From NCBI GenBank assembly GCA_037349315.1, contig JBAIAC010000033.1:13162001-13226000 (forward strand): a stretch of 64,000 bases of DNA. The letters are read 5' to 3'. Positions 31,701 to 44,099 of this stretch are shown here, piece by piece; within the stretch, counting starts at the first letter, position 1, and each line of letters opens with the position of its first letter. Both the position numbers and the translations under genes were made by a program. The DNA is from Chelydra serpentina. Taxonomy: Eukaryota > Chordata > Testudines > Chelydridae. Below the pieces are notes generated by a model. That model saw only the letters and a list, made by a program, of their open reading frames with translations. It did no database searches and was not told the DNA's origin.

Positions 31701-33944
31701 AGGATTTGAAGGAAATATACATAAAGATGTGAAACAGATATCCAACAGCCATACAGATCAATACAAAGGAAAGAGGAAAAGGCCTGGATCAGTCCATGAG
31801 CAGCAATGTGATATAGTTCTAGCACATTTACCCAGTGCAGGCAGGGTTTTTAATCTGAAAACTGTTTTCAGCCATGTTATAAAACTACCCTAACCTCTAC
31901 AGACACACTGTACCACAGTTTGGCCAGCATGGTTCTCAGGAAAACAAAAAACTACTATCCAAATTGATTATAGAAACCAGGCTATTAACACACTAGCAAC
32001 AATGACAAGTCAATATGGCTGTAGCTAGCATGGTTCTGATCCCAGTGCAGAGGCTGTGAATTTCATTACATGTAATTACTTTTGGCTTTAACTCAAGGGC
32101 TGCTTTAAAGCAAGGATGACTCCTACTAAATTAAATTACTTTTCCCCTGAAGCTTGTATGGAAAAGTACGTTGCCCAGTCAGGATGGCTACTAAACCAGG
32201 ATGGATGGCATTCATTAAAAGCTATATGGTAAAGGTGCTGCTGCTAACTAGAGGTGATTACTAACTGAGAGCAGGTTGTAAATTAAGCTATATGGTATCT
32301 GGCCTTCATATGTTCTGATGGAAAGATCCTCGTGCACTGCTCAATTCCCTCTCCTTTCTTTCATCTCAATATTTTCTGGTTGGGTGGAATGTTATATAAG
32401 GGCCCTTCCCTTTGCAGAAGTTGCACTCAGGCGGACATTTATGTTTTCCTGTGGGTTTGCCCCCATGGCAGGCTGGGCGTAGGGAAGTGAACGTGTGGTA
32501 TTCAGCAAAAAGAGCCTTCCTCAGAACAAAGTGTGCCCTGAGACATGGGCAGGGTTTGGGTGACTATATTTGAACATAGATGATGGAAGAAACCTTCTCC
32601 TATAAAGGTCATAGTATATATATCCTGAACATACCCAGATTACAGACATGATTGCTCTGATTAAGCAAAAAAACCACCACAGAAATTACCCTCCATAAAA
32701 CACAGCATTGTATCAAGACTAGTAAATAATTTGATTTTGGGCAAAGCAGCTTCCTAGTAGAAGAGCTGAGGTATCAGAATCAGAGATGGGTGACTTAGAG
32801 CAGATAACATCAGAACTGACCAGAAATTTGCCCAAACCTTCCTACAGGTTTTTCTAATCTGTGTTTCTGGCTCTCAGTCATATTCAGCATCTGCTCTCTC
32901 TGTTTGACCACTATCCAAATATTTGTTCTGTGCACTTAATTTCATTTACTTTTATTTCACAATCTGTACTGATTCATTTTTTCATTCTTTGATTCCCCCT
33001 CACTAGGTTTTCATCTCTCAATTTTTTTTTGTTTCCTGCTTATATCTCTCTCTCTCCTTATTGTCTCGCCCTAAATTTCCCTTCCCTGTTTCCCTCTTGC
33101 CTTCCTGTCATCATTTGTTCGCTATCACCCTGCTTTTCTGCTGGCTGACATTGGAAATATGTCAGGAATTTTTAATTGAGAATACCATGAGAACTGTTAT
33201 CTTAGCATTTTCACTAGTGAGAGTGCGCTCCTTGGTTTGATGACGATGACAGACCACGCTTGGAACTTGCAGGGTTAGAACTCTTCCCTGAGCCCACTGG
33301 CCAACTGTGAATCCAGAGTGGTAAGCTGCAGTGTGGAATGTGAGAAAGGAAGTGGGGCCCATGGGGAACATGGGGGGGAGGGGGATGTGTACTGAGAAAC
33401 CTAAAATTCCGCTAAATAAAAATGAGTAAAGGAGAAACTGAAATTTGAGAGAAAGCCAGGATGAAGACCCAGCTGGAGGATGACGGAGGGGGTGAGGAGA
33501 AGGGGAAAAAAACCCATACACCCAGCAAACCATCCCACCAACTCCATACATGCTCATTTTTCTCTGTAAAAGACCCTGCGCAAGTGCAGAATAGCAAAAA
33601 TATCAGCCCCTCTTATTATTCACTTGCTCTGAGTAGTAATAAAAAAAAAGCCCTCAGTCACCTTATATAGAAATTAGAAGCTCATTTGTCCTCTGTGTTG
33701 TTGCCCCCAAACTAATCATTATTTTATTCCTTAGGGTAATGGGTCATCTTTAAATCAACACCTGTTAACCTCTGGTTACCAAGTGATGGGGAAAAGACAG
33801 AGAAGGGCAGTTACGGAAGGGAACACCCAACTCTGGTGACACTTCAAAGTGATGTCACTAGATACCACAGCAAATTCATCACAGGCACAAGAGAGAGAGA
33901 AAAATAAATGAATGACCACATGCCTTTTTTCAGGGGCCTCGAGA
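28709..33944. other. Gene-free stretch with one fold-back remnant
   Basis: I see no coding gene in 5.2 kb. The frames of 131 and 134 residues on the minus strand (33162-33557, 29413-29817) have no recognisable motif. A short fold-back lies at 31391-31461, and a C/T-rich stretch with ctctctctcc at about 33040-33110. Confidence 0.55.
31391..31461. repeat. Fold-back repeat (ggtgaaatcctgg type)
   Basis: The arms ggtgaaaatcctgg (31391-31404) and tttggatttcacc (31449-31461) oppose each other across a second, inner pair around caagtcagtgacaaaactcc and cgctgacttcag. Confidence 0.65.
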
Positions 33945-34178
33945 TGGCTCTGTCAAAGAGCATCTAAGCCAATCAGGGCCATTACAAGCACTACATAAAC
34001 ACACAGTAAGAGACACTCCCTGGCTTGAGGAGCTTGCAATCTAAATAGATAAGATGGACAAAGGGTTGGAGGAGAAACAGGTAAAGAGAAGTGGAGTGAC
34101 TTGCCCAGAGTCACACAGCAGGTCAGTGGCAGAGCTGGGACTAGAAGCCAGGACTCTGATTCTCTACTTTACAGCTGC
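33945..34178 (-). repeat. MIR/CORE-SINE-type repeat, long copy
   Basis: gcttgaggagcttgcaatct and aatagataagatggacaaag lead into gtggagtgacttgcccagag, tcacacagcaggtcagtggc and agagctgggactagaagcca. Read on the minus strand this is the CORE-SINE order and is the best-preserved copy in the window. Confidence 0.85.
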
Positions 34179-37100
34179 AATGATTTGAATGAAAGGGAAG
34201 GATCCGGCTCAATGGCAGCCCTTACCCCAATGGCCGGAGTCTTCGCTAGGACAGTGAGGTGTCCCACAGTGATTGGTCTCTTCTCCTGCAGATGGCTCTT
34301 CACCCACATACCATGTTGTCTCATTACAGTTCAGACATGTCCTGTTCTCTACGTACCTCATTATACATAGATAATGAGCAGGATCAGGCTCTTTTCCTGG
34401 ACTCTGCTCAGCTGATCTAGAATACAGAATATTTCTGATTGCCCTAATTCTTTTTCCCGTTTTACTTTCAATTTCTCCACTGGCTTTAATTAAATTTGCG
34501 TGGTCTGAAGAGCCAAAATTGTCAGGCTGTTATAGAAGAAGGTGACCTTGATTACCAAGTAAGTTTCCCAGAGCGCTCTCAGCCCTGAGCATATCACAAC
34601 AATTTCTGCGTCACATTCCCCACAAATTACTGCAACCTGTTTGCTAAAATATCCCATTCAAGTACATACAACCTTGTTATCTCATTATCAAGCTACTAGC
34701 CATAATTGTTTGGGGGGAAATGATTTATGCCTGGAGATGCAACTTTATTAACCACTTCCCAGTGCAGAAGTATAAATAGTGACTGTGCACCTGGAATTCA
34801 TATGGAAAGCAGGGTTACTGTGCTTGACATTGCTATGAGCTTGCATAACACAACAGAACGCTCAGTGCTGAACAGCAATAGAATAAAATCATTCTAAAAA
34901 TGAATAATGGTTAAAATCATATTTAAACCCTATTACCTGATGACTTAAGGTATGATGGTGGTATCTCTAAGTGCTGGACAGCATCAGAGTGCAAATACAC
35001 ATCATGAGGAGGCTCAAGGAGGAAGCCTTGAATATAGCCACCACCTACATTGCTAAAGGACATTAAAAATCAGTATTATGAACTTAAAAGTCATTCTGGC
35101 AGTTTATAGGCAACCATTCCAAAGAATGCAGGGTGGGTATAATATGATCACAGCTCACAACCGCAAAGGCTGGTGGTGATGTTGCAAGGATTTCACAAGA
35201 TAAGTAAGGGTGCAGTCTGTACAACTGGGAAACACACACTGATACAATGTCTGACAGATGGTTTTGCATGGAAAGTACATGGTCAAAAGCAGTGACAAAC
35301 TTCTCAGAATGACTCACTACAAACAAACCCCCACATTAAAGAAGACACGAAGGAAGCATTCGAATCTTCATCATGAAAAACTTTCCTTGCTAGAAAGGCT
35401 TCTGTTTCCCAGGATTGAGGATGAAGTAGTGCTGAGATGTTCAGCTGGCAACATCAAGCTTTCTTCCGGGTAGCATGCAGGTTCTCCTGGGCAAGAGTTA
35501 CACACCTGTGTATTATCAGAGTACTCATAAGACTTCAAGATAAAGAAGTGATCTCACCTGGTGGCCTCATAGATTAATTGAACAACATTGGATCTTTGAG
35601 GGACACTGAAGTTCAGATCCTTTCATGATATATATAATATTCCTTCACCTCTGATTGACTCCTGTCTTCAAGGTATGAAGTTCAATAGCATCAAAATCTA
35701 CAAAGATGTCCACCATGACAAAGATGGCCAACAGGCTCTTATCTAACACTAAAATGATATCTTTTTAAACACTGTCAAGAATGGTCACAATTTCTGGGAA
35801 CCATGTCAAATGCAACCAAGGGAAGGCACTCCATCAAGAGCCTGCATCTCTTTCAGTCACACGTTTCAGAGTCTATGCCAAAGCTGTTCATCCTTACGCA
35901 CAAAGAATGCAACAAAACTCATGGCAGCAATCAACTGAAGATACAACTAGAGTCCAACTGCCTAGGTTAACTGGACTGTGTCAAGAGTTCAGATGGCTGA
36001 GTCTACAGTGTCTACAACCCCTGGGTCTCAATCATACCCCTTCAAACATGCCAAAATAAAGTCCTCAGGAAGATGATCAAATTCAAGGCACTTTAAACAT
36101 CCTTCTCCTCTCCATTCCTCCTCTCAATTGCTTTAACTTCCACTGATGACCATTAAATCTTGGTGACCTCAGGGCACAAGAAACAGATGGGAATGGTGAA
36201 AGACACTAAAGAATCTCTTTGAACAGCTGATAATACCCACACTGGTAAAGGAGTTAGATGCGACTCAAAATCAATAGTGAGACCACAAAACCATTTCATT
36301 ATTAGCGTCTGAGTCTTTGAAGTAGTGGATGAGCTCTGGTGTAGATATAAAAGCTGAACAGCTCCTGCAGATACCTCAGAAAATACTTGGCAAACACAGT
36401 TTTGCGAATAAGGCGAATGTGGACAGGTTAGCCAAATGGAAACAGATTTGCTAATAACAGTTTCCATTGTAACTGTTCAACCACAGTCAGTACTGGCAAT
36501 AAACCTTTCAGGACACATCTCACACAGAGAAACAAACTTTCTCTATTTCAATGCATTATTTGAAAATATTTTTCAAATTAAATTGGATAAAGGACAGAGT
36601 ATGTCCCTGTCCATACTGAGGGTAGAACTGTGCTAAAGTTATGTGTCTCCTCTCCCCCACTCCTGCTCCATAGAGAATATGGGTCTGTCACAGGTCTCAG
36701 CTCGAGTCTGGCTCTATCACTCAAGCTGTAGAGAATCATCTCTCTAACTCAGTAGGTTCCCTAGCTCAGTCAGCGTCAGCCAGCATGGTGGCCATCACAT
36801 AAGTTGGGGCTCAGCCCAAATTCATACTGCTGTTGGCCTCAGATGCTTAGAAAGAGCTTCCTCTGTTTAGAGGAAGCATGTAACCAATTGCATAAAGGAG
36901 GCAAGTCTGTTACAGCTTCAAGCTGCAGAGCCTGGCCGTTCAGCTCAAGCTGAAGAAACATGCTTTCCACTCTGGAGGTTCCTGGTGTGCTGACCAAGAT
37001 GGCAGCTGTCACACTAGCTACAAGTAACCCAGTGGCTCCTGGCAGCACTCTCTAGAACAGTTTCTCAGAAATAGGCTCACCAAACCATCCTAAAAGACCA

Positions 37101-38740
37101 CAGACTTCATGCTAGGCAACCTACAACATAGTCCCATAGTGTGGTTCTCAGACAGACAATATCCGCCTACACTGAACCCTGCTAGAACCCTGCTAAGCAA
37201 CAATCATATTTAAACATACCTGTTGCCAGCAGTTTTGCTTCCATCATGGGCACAATCTCTCTTCCACTAATCTGGAGTCAAAAGAGTACAGAGGGAATTT
37301 ATTACCAGGGCTTGAAGAATAATTCTGAGTTTGAAAAATAGAAAACCAATTCCATAGCTATGATCAGACTATACTTAGAGATGTCCTCTACTCATTAATC
37401 TTATTCAGAGAGCTCAAGCAGAAGTCCCTGGACAATTGATAGAGATTTGAAGCTACAAGGCCACCTCAGCGCTGTCTCAGGTAAGTTATCTTTTCATTTT
37501 GCCTGGTGCCTTTGTCTCTTGACTCTATCTGTGTGTGGGGCTGGGAAGTGGAGAAGGGGTCAGGCTCTTCCCACAAGGATTATGTGCAGAGACAAGTAAA
37601 GGAAGTGACAGGATTTTTCAGCTAAACATTCTCGATTATCTCCTAGTGTTAGATCCCAAACATTATCTTCCTTGTGCAACATGTCGATATGTTTGACATC
37701 TGTAACAAAAATATGATCAGACCTATGTAGATTACATTTCAAAAAGTCATTTTTTAAAACATCTGTTTAGAAGTGTTAAGGCCCTGCTGAAAAACCTCAC
37801 ACAGAAGTGGGCAGCATGCCATATTCCAAACAATGGAATCTACAAACATCCTCTCAGGACATCCTTAAGTAAAATTCCCAAAGAGGAATGAATCAACTGC
37901 ACTTACCTAAACGCATGTTGGTAGCAGCAGGTATGACAAGAAAGTCAGTGTTTGGCCACATGTTTGTGGTGAGCAGTGGCAAGTTCATCTTGTGGCAAGA
38001 GTCATCTTCCAATAAATTGCAGTTACTGGCAATTCCACCCTTGCCCTGTGATACGTAATTCTATTCACACCAGTAAGATGTTCTATAAAATGTCTCACTA
38101 CCAGTCCCATCATGTCAGGTGAAGGGGCGGGGGGAGAGAAGAAATCATGGATGACAAAGCAGTATATTCTTTTCTTCTATTCCCTTTCCCTGCTGAATTC
38201 TTTCCAGATTCCCTCACTCTATCCATGTTTTTCTCTAGTTCTCCTTTTTTTCACCTCTTCTTTTCAGCATCTCTGCTCATTATTTATTCCTATTAACTAC
38301 CTGGAATTGTAAATAACAATGACATGTTCCTCACATCTCTAGCAAACATGTGGTCCTCAGTGGCCATCTTTAATAACTTATGGATGTGAAATGTTGTTTC
38401 TCTCTCATGGTGCTGCCTTCCACATGTCCTGAAGGGTTTTTCCCAATTTAATGGCATAATAATTTGCCACTAGTTGATATTAAATAATTGACAGTAACTA
38501 AATTATAGTTAAACGAGAGAGCGAGAGACCACATTTAAAAAAATCACACACAAAATCCCCAACCAAGTGTAATGTGGCTCTGTTCCTATATGATATCAAA
38601 TTATAACCCCACTACTTAGGATTTCTGGGTTCTTGCTATGGAATGGGTCTATTGTGACCCTCAGTACACACACTGACATCGCTAATTCATAGGGACGAAT
38701 TTAAAAATACATGACTTAAGAAATGACTGTCATACACGTC
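34179..38740. other. Gene-free stretch, part possibly an old unclassified repeat
   Basis: I recognise no gene. Text at about 34970-36370 has the wording of an old dispersed repeat (aatgcagggtgggtataatatgatcac, ccaccatgacaaagatggcc), but I cannot assign a family. Minus-strand frames at 36153-36467 have no known domain. Confidence 0.45.
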
Positions 38741-38745
38741 TTGGA

Positions 38746-38866
38746 TGGGATTTTCAAAAGCACTTATCATTGTCATAATTCTGCTCCTATTGAAATCAAT
38801 TGGCATTATACCCCTGATTTCAAAGGGAGCACAGTTAAGCCAGCACAGAGCACTTTTAAAAATGCT
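38746..38866. repeat. Fold-back remnant
   Basis: gggattttcaaaagcactta at the left opposes agagcacttttaaaaatgct at the right, around ctcctattgaaatcaattgg. Arms are degraded. Confidence 0.5.
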
Positions 38867-40630
38867 CCTCAGGTTAACATGAGCTGTGAAGTTGGCTTTT
38901 CTATCTAGTAAGGAGGACAGCAGGATTTCCTAGGGCTATTTTAAGAATTCCCAATAAAATTGTTGGGTAAAGGCTGTTCCAGATTTCAGACCTGTATTTG
39001 AGGTAAATGTGATACCCATGGGATGGAAAACAGATGTTTCTCTCCCACACATCCCCAAACATGCAAGTTTATTTTGTATTGCCTCTTTCCACAGCTCTGT
39101 CTCCCTGCTAGTGTTTTAAAGAATTAAACATTACCATGAAAAAGCTGAAAAAAGAACTGAAACCCAAGAGAGAGTGAGAAATTATGAGACAAAGGGGAGA
39201 CAATGGGGCAAATTCTTAGCTGTTGTAAATGAGCGTAGCTGACATCAATGTTGAGAATCTAGCCCACCATTTGAAAATAGATGGAAAAATCCATGAGGCG
39301 GAGAAATACAGAAGGATCTTTGAGGTGGCAGGAGTTGTAGAGACCAAGTGTCTAAGATTGGGAGAGTAGAGAGGAGGCCTGTGCTAGTGGAACTGAGGGA
39401 GGCAAGGAGACGAGGAGCAGTCTATGCAGCAGGCTGGAACAAGGAATGCCATTTTGAACTGGTCCATGAGTTGAATGGGGAGTCATTTGAGGATGTGGGA
39501 GATTTGCTGGTACTTGTATGTTTAGGTGAGACTCTGGCCGACACCATTCTGCACGTGCTGGAATCTGGAGTACTGCAAATTGGGGAAACCAAGAAGAAAG
39601 GACTTGCATTAGCAAAGTTGGGAAGACATGAAAGCAACCACAGATGAGGCTTTTGGCAAAAGTGAGTCAAGACACTGGCATACATAAACAATGTGGTGGA
39701 GGGAGTGACAGACACAAGAGATGCGGGAGGTGAACTACATTTCACGTTTAAAGAGGAGGCCAAATGTATAGGGAGTGGCGGCAATTGGGAGATTTGAGCA
39801 GAGAAGGGAGATAGAGGAGAAGGGGTTATAGTGAGGGTGTTCCTCTGGCATGAGAAATATTTAGATGGTGTTTGCTGAAATATATTTATTAAAAATTTAG
39901 AATAAGATTTACAGTTGAACTGATCAGTGTACAAGTGGCCTTTAAGAATAAGGATGGGGATAAGATGATGAAGAGGAAGAAGGTAGTTAAACAAGGCTGG
40001 GAGATGAATCTGGTGGGACTGCGTAGAGGAATGCATCTTAGCACAGAGGATTGCCATCAGATACAGAGACAGAGCTGTTTGACAGAGATGTATGAAACCA
40101 TAACAAGGGGTAACCAGAAATGAAAGTGGTCCAGAAGGAGGGACTGGCCTACGTCAAAGAATTCCATTTGAAAATATGCAAAGTGCTCCCATTATGTTTC
40201 ACAGGTCAGGACTCTTCACTAAAAATTGGCCAAACTGGTATAAAAATGTTTAAGTACCTGAGACACAAAGGTTTTGGAGGCCCATGATTTGATGTTAGGG
40301 GTTATAACCAACTGTCCTGGCAGATCAAGATCTTTGAACCTGTAGACAATTTCATTCTGAAAGGAGTCAGTTCCGAAAGTAATGTCCCCACCACACAGCA
40401 ATCACAGGTGGGTTATTGCTGATTGGAGATTCTGTGATGTCACTCCCGAAAATGCTACTTTCTAGGCATAGCACTTCAAGGAGCAATATAAAATCAAGCT
40501 ACTACCAGCATATAATTTGCTTTTCCTACTAATCCTTCAATCAGCAAGGATACCCATGCATAATCGGGGTACTGTGTTGTATCAGGGTACTGTATTGAAC
40601 AAGCTGCCTGTGTCTTATGGATACTGTTAT
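38867..40630. other. Gene-free stretch holding the longest open frame outside repeats
   Basis: The minus-strand frame at 39422-40057 (211 codons) is rich in Ser, Pro and Leu and has no recognisable domain. On the + strand the block 39270-39860 is purine-rich (ggaggcaaggagacgaggag type), which lowers stop-codon frequency on the other strand. Its wording suggests a decayed dispersed repeat. Confidence 0.5.
39205..39270. repeat. Short fold-back remnant
   Basis: ggcaaattcttagctgttgtaaatgagcgtagctgacatcaatgttgagaatctagcc contains parts of the 'cagctggtgtaa...ccattgacttcaatgg' palindrome type. Confidence 0.4.
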
Positions 40631-40656
40631 TAAAAATAAATAAATAAATAAATAAA
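40631..40656. repeat. (TAAA)n microsatellite
   Basis: taaaaataaataaataaataaataaa, about five to six clean tetranucleotide units. Confidence 0.95.
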
Positions 40657-42437
40657 TGCAGGCAAAACAGTTGAGCTACAAGTGGGAAACAAGGAAATCA
40701 TAATGTCAGGAGGAAACTAGCACACCTGCTTAGCCATGCCTGACTGATAAAATGGTGTGAACACATTTGTAAATGAGCTAAAACGCCTCCAGGATTTCAC
40801 ATTGTGGTTACATATCTGCTTCCTTGTTCACTTTGGCAAAGTAACAGTCTCTCACATTTCAAAAAAACCATCATAAAGAGACAGGAAGCACATGCAGTGA
40901 GTGAGGCTTCATTCCTTTTTCCATTCAGAATTTGGTAAATCGTTTTTGCCGTTCCCTTCCCTATTTCCAGTCCCCTTCCATATGTTTATATTGTAAATGC
41001 TGGAAGGACTCTATGGGCTTGTCTCAAGCCGGCTTCTGTTTCTGCATGCCCATTTGTTTGTGCATAACAAAGCACGAGCAGAAAAGTGGGCGTGCACCTG
41101 CTTATATGTGCAAGCACTCATTACCATGTCCAAACTGGAAGGTGTGGACATTGTACTTCCAATTTTCATGCGGAAAGAACGAAGGACAGAATTCTTTCGA
41201 AGGATTGCAAACAGGGCTCAATTCTCCTTTGTCTGGCTGAAGTCAATAGAGGTTTTTCAACAGACGTCAGTGGGAACAGCATAGGGCTATATACTGCTCT
41301 ATTCCACACGCAAAAGAACCAGTCACTTTGCTTAATGTGCCAGACAAGCCTCCTGTGTCTCCCTTCTCAGTCAGCAAAAATAATTCCATAGGCTATTTGC
41401 TACTTGAAAAAAGACCAAGAAGTCCACATCTTTACTTTTCTGTCCCAGATGACACGAGTTGCATTGACAAGCTTTACTCTTCATCAAGGTTTATTAATGC
41501 TGCCTCAATTATAGTTGATGATGATGATGATGTAATTAAGAAAGATCTATTATGTTTTATTGATGTTAAGCATATGTTGATTATAAATGGGACAGGATGT
41601 ATTTACTTGAGCTTCACTCTTCTAGGAGGGTTGTGAAATCGGAGTCCAATCCTGGATTGAGTATAAAAACTGCACCTTTTATAATTGTAATAGTATCCAG
41701 ATGTTTCTCTGTAACATGAATGCAGGTGATGAAAGCAGTTAACTGGTACTGAGCACACATGCTCTTAGCACAGGTGGGACTCACTCCCAGTTCCCAGTGC
41801 TACAGCCAATTGTGCATTAGCTGATTTAACAAAAGAAGGGTCCAGATGATGTAAAAGCTAAAAATGTGTAGATTTGGGTGCCATTTCCTGATTGTCACAT
41901 TTTCTGGTAAGTCAAGCAAACAGAACAAATGCAGAATATTAGTTAAAAAATTAAAACAAGTATAAATCCACAGGGCCAGATCCTACTAAAAACCACCTAA
42001 GCACATCTGAGCATGTTCAACTCCACCAGCAGCAGAGGGTGCTTAATACCTTATCAGGAATGCATATCAGTTGTAGAGAGTGATAATTTTGTCCCGTACT
42101 ACCACATAAATAATCCATAACATCTTCTTGTTTTGACCACATATCTAATTACTGAAACAAATGCCTGAGATTTATGCTCTCCTTACAATCCCTGTTGTGG
42201 TAGATCAGGATTTGACAGGGTCAGTAAGTTGTGCCAACCAACCCGATTTCTATTAACTTTTCAAAAGTATCTAAATAAATCCAGTTGATCTGAGTTGCCG
42301 TATAATACAGCCTTCTCTGAAATAATGCATGAAGTGTGGATGGTAGATTATGACATTCTGCACTTGCTCCCAATGGCCCCTCAACAGGTAAAATTCAATT
42401 TGCATTCCTCTCGTAAATCCAGACTTTTCAAGTTTAG
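40657..42437. other. No gene recognised
   Basis: Three overlapping + frames of about 100 codons at 40932-41391 lie in different frames of the same stretch and show no recognisable domain. A short (GAT)n run is at 41516-41533. Confidence 0.5.
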
Positions 42438-42560
42438 TTTATTATTATTATTTGTACTACAGTTGTTGCCTACGAACACCAGTCAAGGATTAGGTGATGG
42501 ATAGTCATATAATAAAGAAGATGGTCCCTGCCCAGAGAATTCACAGGCTATATGATAAAT
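42438..42560 (-). repeat. MIR/CORE-SINE-type fragment
   Basis: ttattattattatttgtactac, then gaagatggtccctgcccagagaattcacaggct, follow the start of the minus-strand SINE order seen at 20641 and 33945. Confidence 0.6.
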
Positions 42561-42894
42561 ATCTTTGGTATTTCAAATCATAGCAAGCTGAACTTTGCTA
42601 TTCACATTTGGAGTCCCGCTGAGAACAGAGATTGTTTTTGAGGACAACCCCAAGACTACATCTCCTCAGCTAGTTATGCAATCAAATTATAAACTACATT
42701 AGCATGTGCTCGGCAACTAAGCATTCTCTAGCTCATCTAAATAGATCATGACAGTAATCATATGTGGACATGAGGTTATTCTAATAATCAAACTGTGAAG
42801 GACATGGAGATTCTATGTAATAATCTGGTATGTAATAATTGTATGAATACTGCATGTGACCTGGTCAGTGAGGTAAAGTTACTGTATAGTTACA

Positions 42895-43268
42895 CAGACG
42901 CCGACTTCGGGTGGCGCCGGTGGGGGCTGACGCCGGGCCCCGCCTCTGACGCCGGGTGATGTTGCGGGGCCCCGCCCCCAATGCCGGGCCCCGCCCCCGA
43001 CACTGGGTGACGTTGCGGGGCCCCGCCCCTGACGCCGGGTGACGTTGCGGGGCCCCGCCCACGACGCCGACGCAACGTTGCCCAGCGTCGGGGGCGGGGC
43101 CCCACAACGTCTCCCGGTGCTGAGGTGAGCTTGCCGTGGGTCCCCGGGCTGGCGGGGAGCTGGGCGCGGGCCCCAGGGTTGGCGGGGAGCTGCCGGTGGG
43201 TGCTGAGCACCCACCAATTTTTCCCCGTGGGTGTTCCAGCCCCGGAGCACCCACAGAGTCGGCGCCTA
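42895..43268. mobile_element. GC-rich TIR element with internal 32-bp tandem repeats and 12-bp flanking repeats
   Basis: TGTATAGTTACA at 42883-42894 is repeated exactly at 43269-43280. Just inside are inverted ends cagacgccgact (left) and agtcggcgccta (right), matching at 10 of 12 positions. Inside, 32-base units (gacgccgggtgacgttgcgg plus ggccccgcccct-like text) start at 42948, 42999 and 43031, with a 19-base partial unit at 42980. An inverted copy follows at about 43091-43109. It is extremely CpG-rich in A/T-rich surroundings. The minus-strand frames of 123-133 codons across it are products of the repeat. No transposase is present. I recall the right end (gtgggtgctccag-ggagcaccca) as common in turtles. 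Confidence 0.8.
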
Positions 43269-43280
43269 TGTATAGTTACA

Positions 43281-44028
43281 TTGGTGATCACCCAGACTTT
43301 ACCAGAACTCTAGATCTGCAAAACCAGGTTGTAAATCACACTACCATAGGTTTCTGGTCCATCTAGCTCCTTATGGTGCTGCAAAAGTCATAGGAGACAG
43401 CCTTTCTGGTGTTATTTTGACACTTCCAAATCCAGCGCCAGCCATAACCAGAAAGTGCAGATGCATATGTAATTAAGTAATAACACCGGATAAAAGCTAG
43501 TCACAGTTTACTGAAGATACAAAAGTGTTTCTGCTCAGGTTTTGTTTGCCTTTGAGCAACAGTCTGATTTACCATCCAAAGCATAAAATACTTTTTCAAG
43601 AACATTATTGGGTCAGATCTTCAGCTGGTGTAAACTGGCATGGATCCACTGAAGTCAAAGAGTTGGGCCAAAGTTTGCAATTACAAGAATCTTAGCCAAG
43701 CACCAATTTTATGATGCAGGCCCATTGGGTTATTCTGATAAAAGTTGTTTATTTGGGGTTTTTGGGGGGGGTGAGAGGAAATTAATATGAATGTAAACAT
43801 TGCTCTTCTGAGATTAAACCCACAATCCATTTAAGGTCACTAGACATGTTACTGATCCGAGCAAGCATTATTGCTGGCATCAGGATTATATATTGAGGCT
43901 GCCCCTGTCAGAAGACAGATTTTTAATTTTTTTAACATTTTAGACACATTACAAACATTTACCAAATCACATTTTTAAAGTGAATCTTTGTGTTTATTAA
44001 AAGGAGCCCTGAACCAAAACATTTCTAT
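43281..44028. other. No gene recognised; one fold-back remnant
   Basis: Intergenic. At 43613-43680 gatcttcagctggtgtaaactggcatggatccactgaagtcaaagag is half of the recurrent palindromic repeat type. Confidence 0.5.

Positions 44029-44096
<68 letters not shown>
44029..44096. repeat. (TC)12(AC)22 compound microsatellite
   Basis: The TC run is at 44029-44052, followed directly by the AC run at 44053-44096, with no interruption. Confidence 0.98.

Positions 44097-44099
<3 letters not shown>

Noticed and set aside
36640..37075. Possible LTR-like block
   Set aside because: No TG...CA ends, target duplication or poly(A) arrangement could be found.
39422..40057. 211-codon open frame on the minus strand, the longest in the window
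   Set aside because: Its composition (Ser, Pro, Leu) follows from a purine-rich opposite strand. No domain, splice pattern or promoter is seen, and the block looks repeat-derived.
42865..43291. Three overlapping minus-strand frames of 123-133 codons rich in Gly, Pro, Ala and Arg
   Set aside because: They are different frames of the same GC-rich tandem repeat inside a TIR element; stops are rare there for compositional reasons.
43125..43366. Possible CpG-island promoter
   Set aside because: The CpG density belongs to a transposable element bounded by exact 12-bp repeats; no gene starts here.
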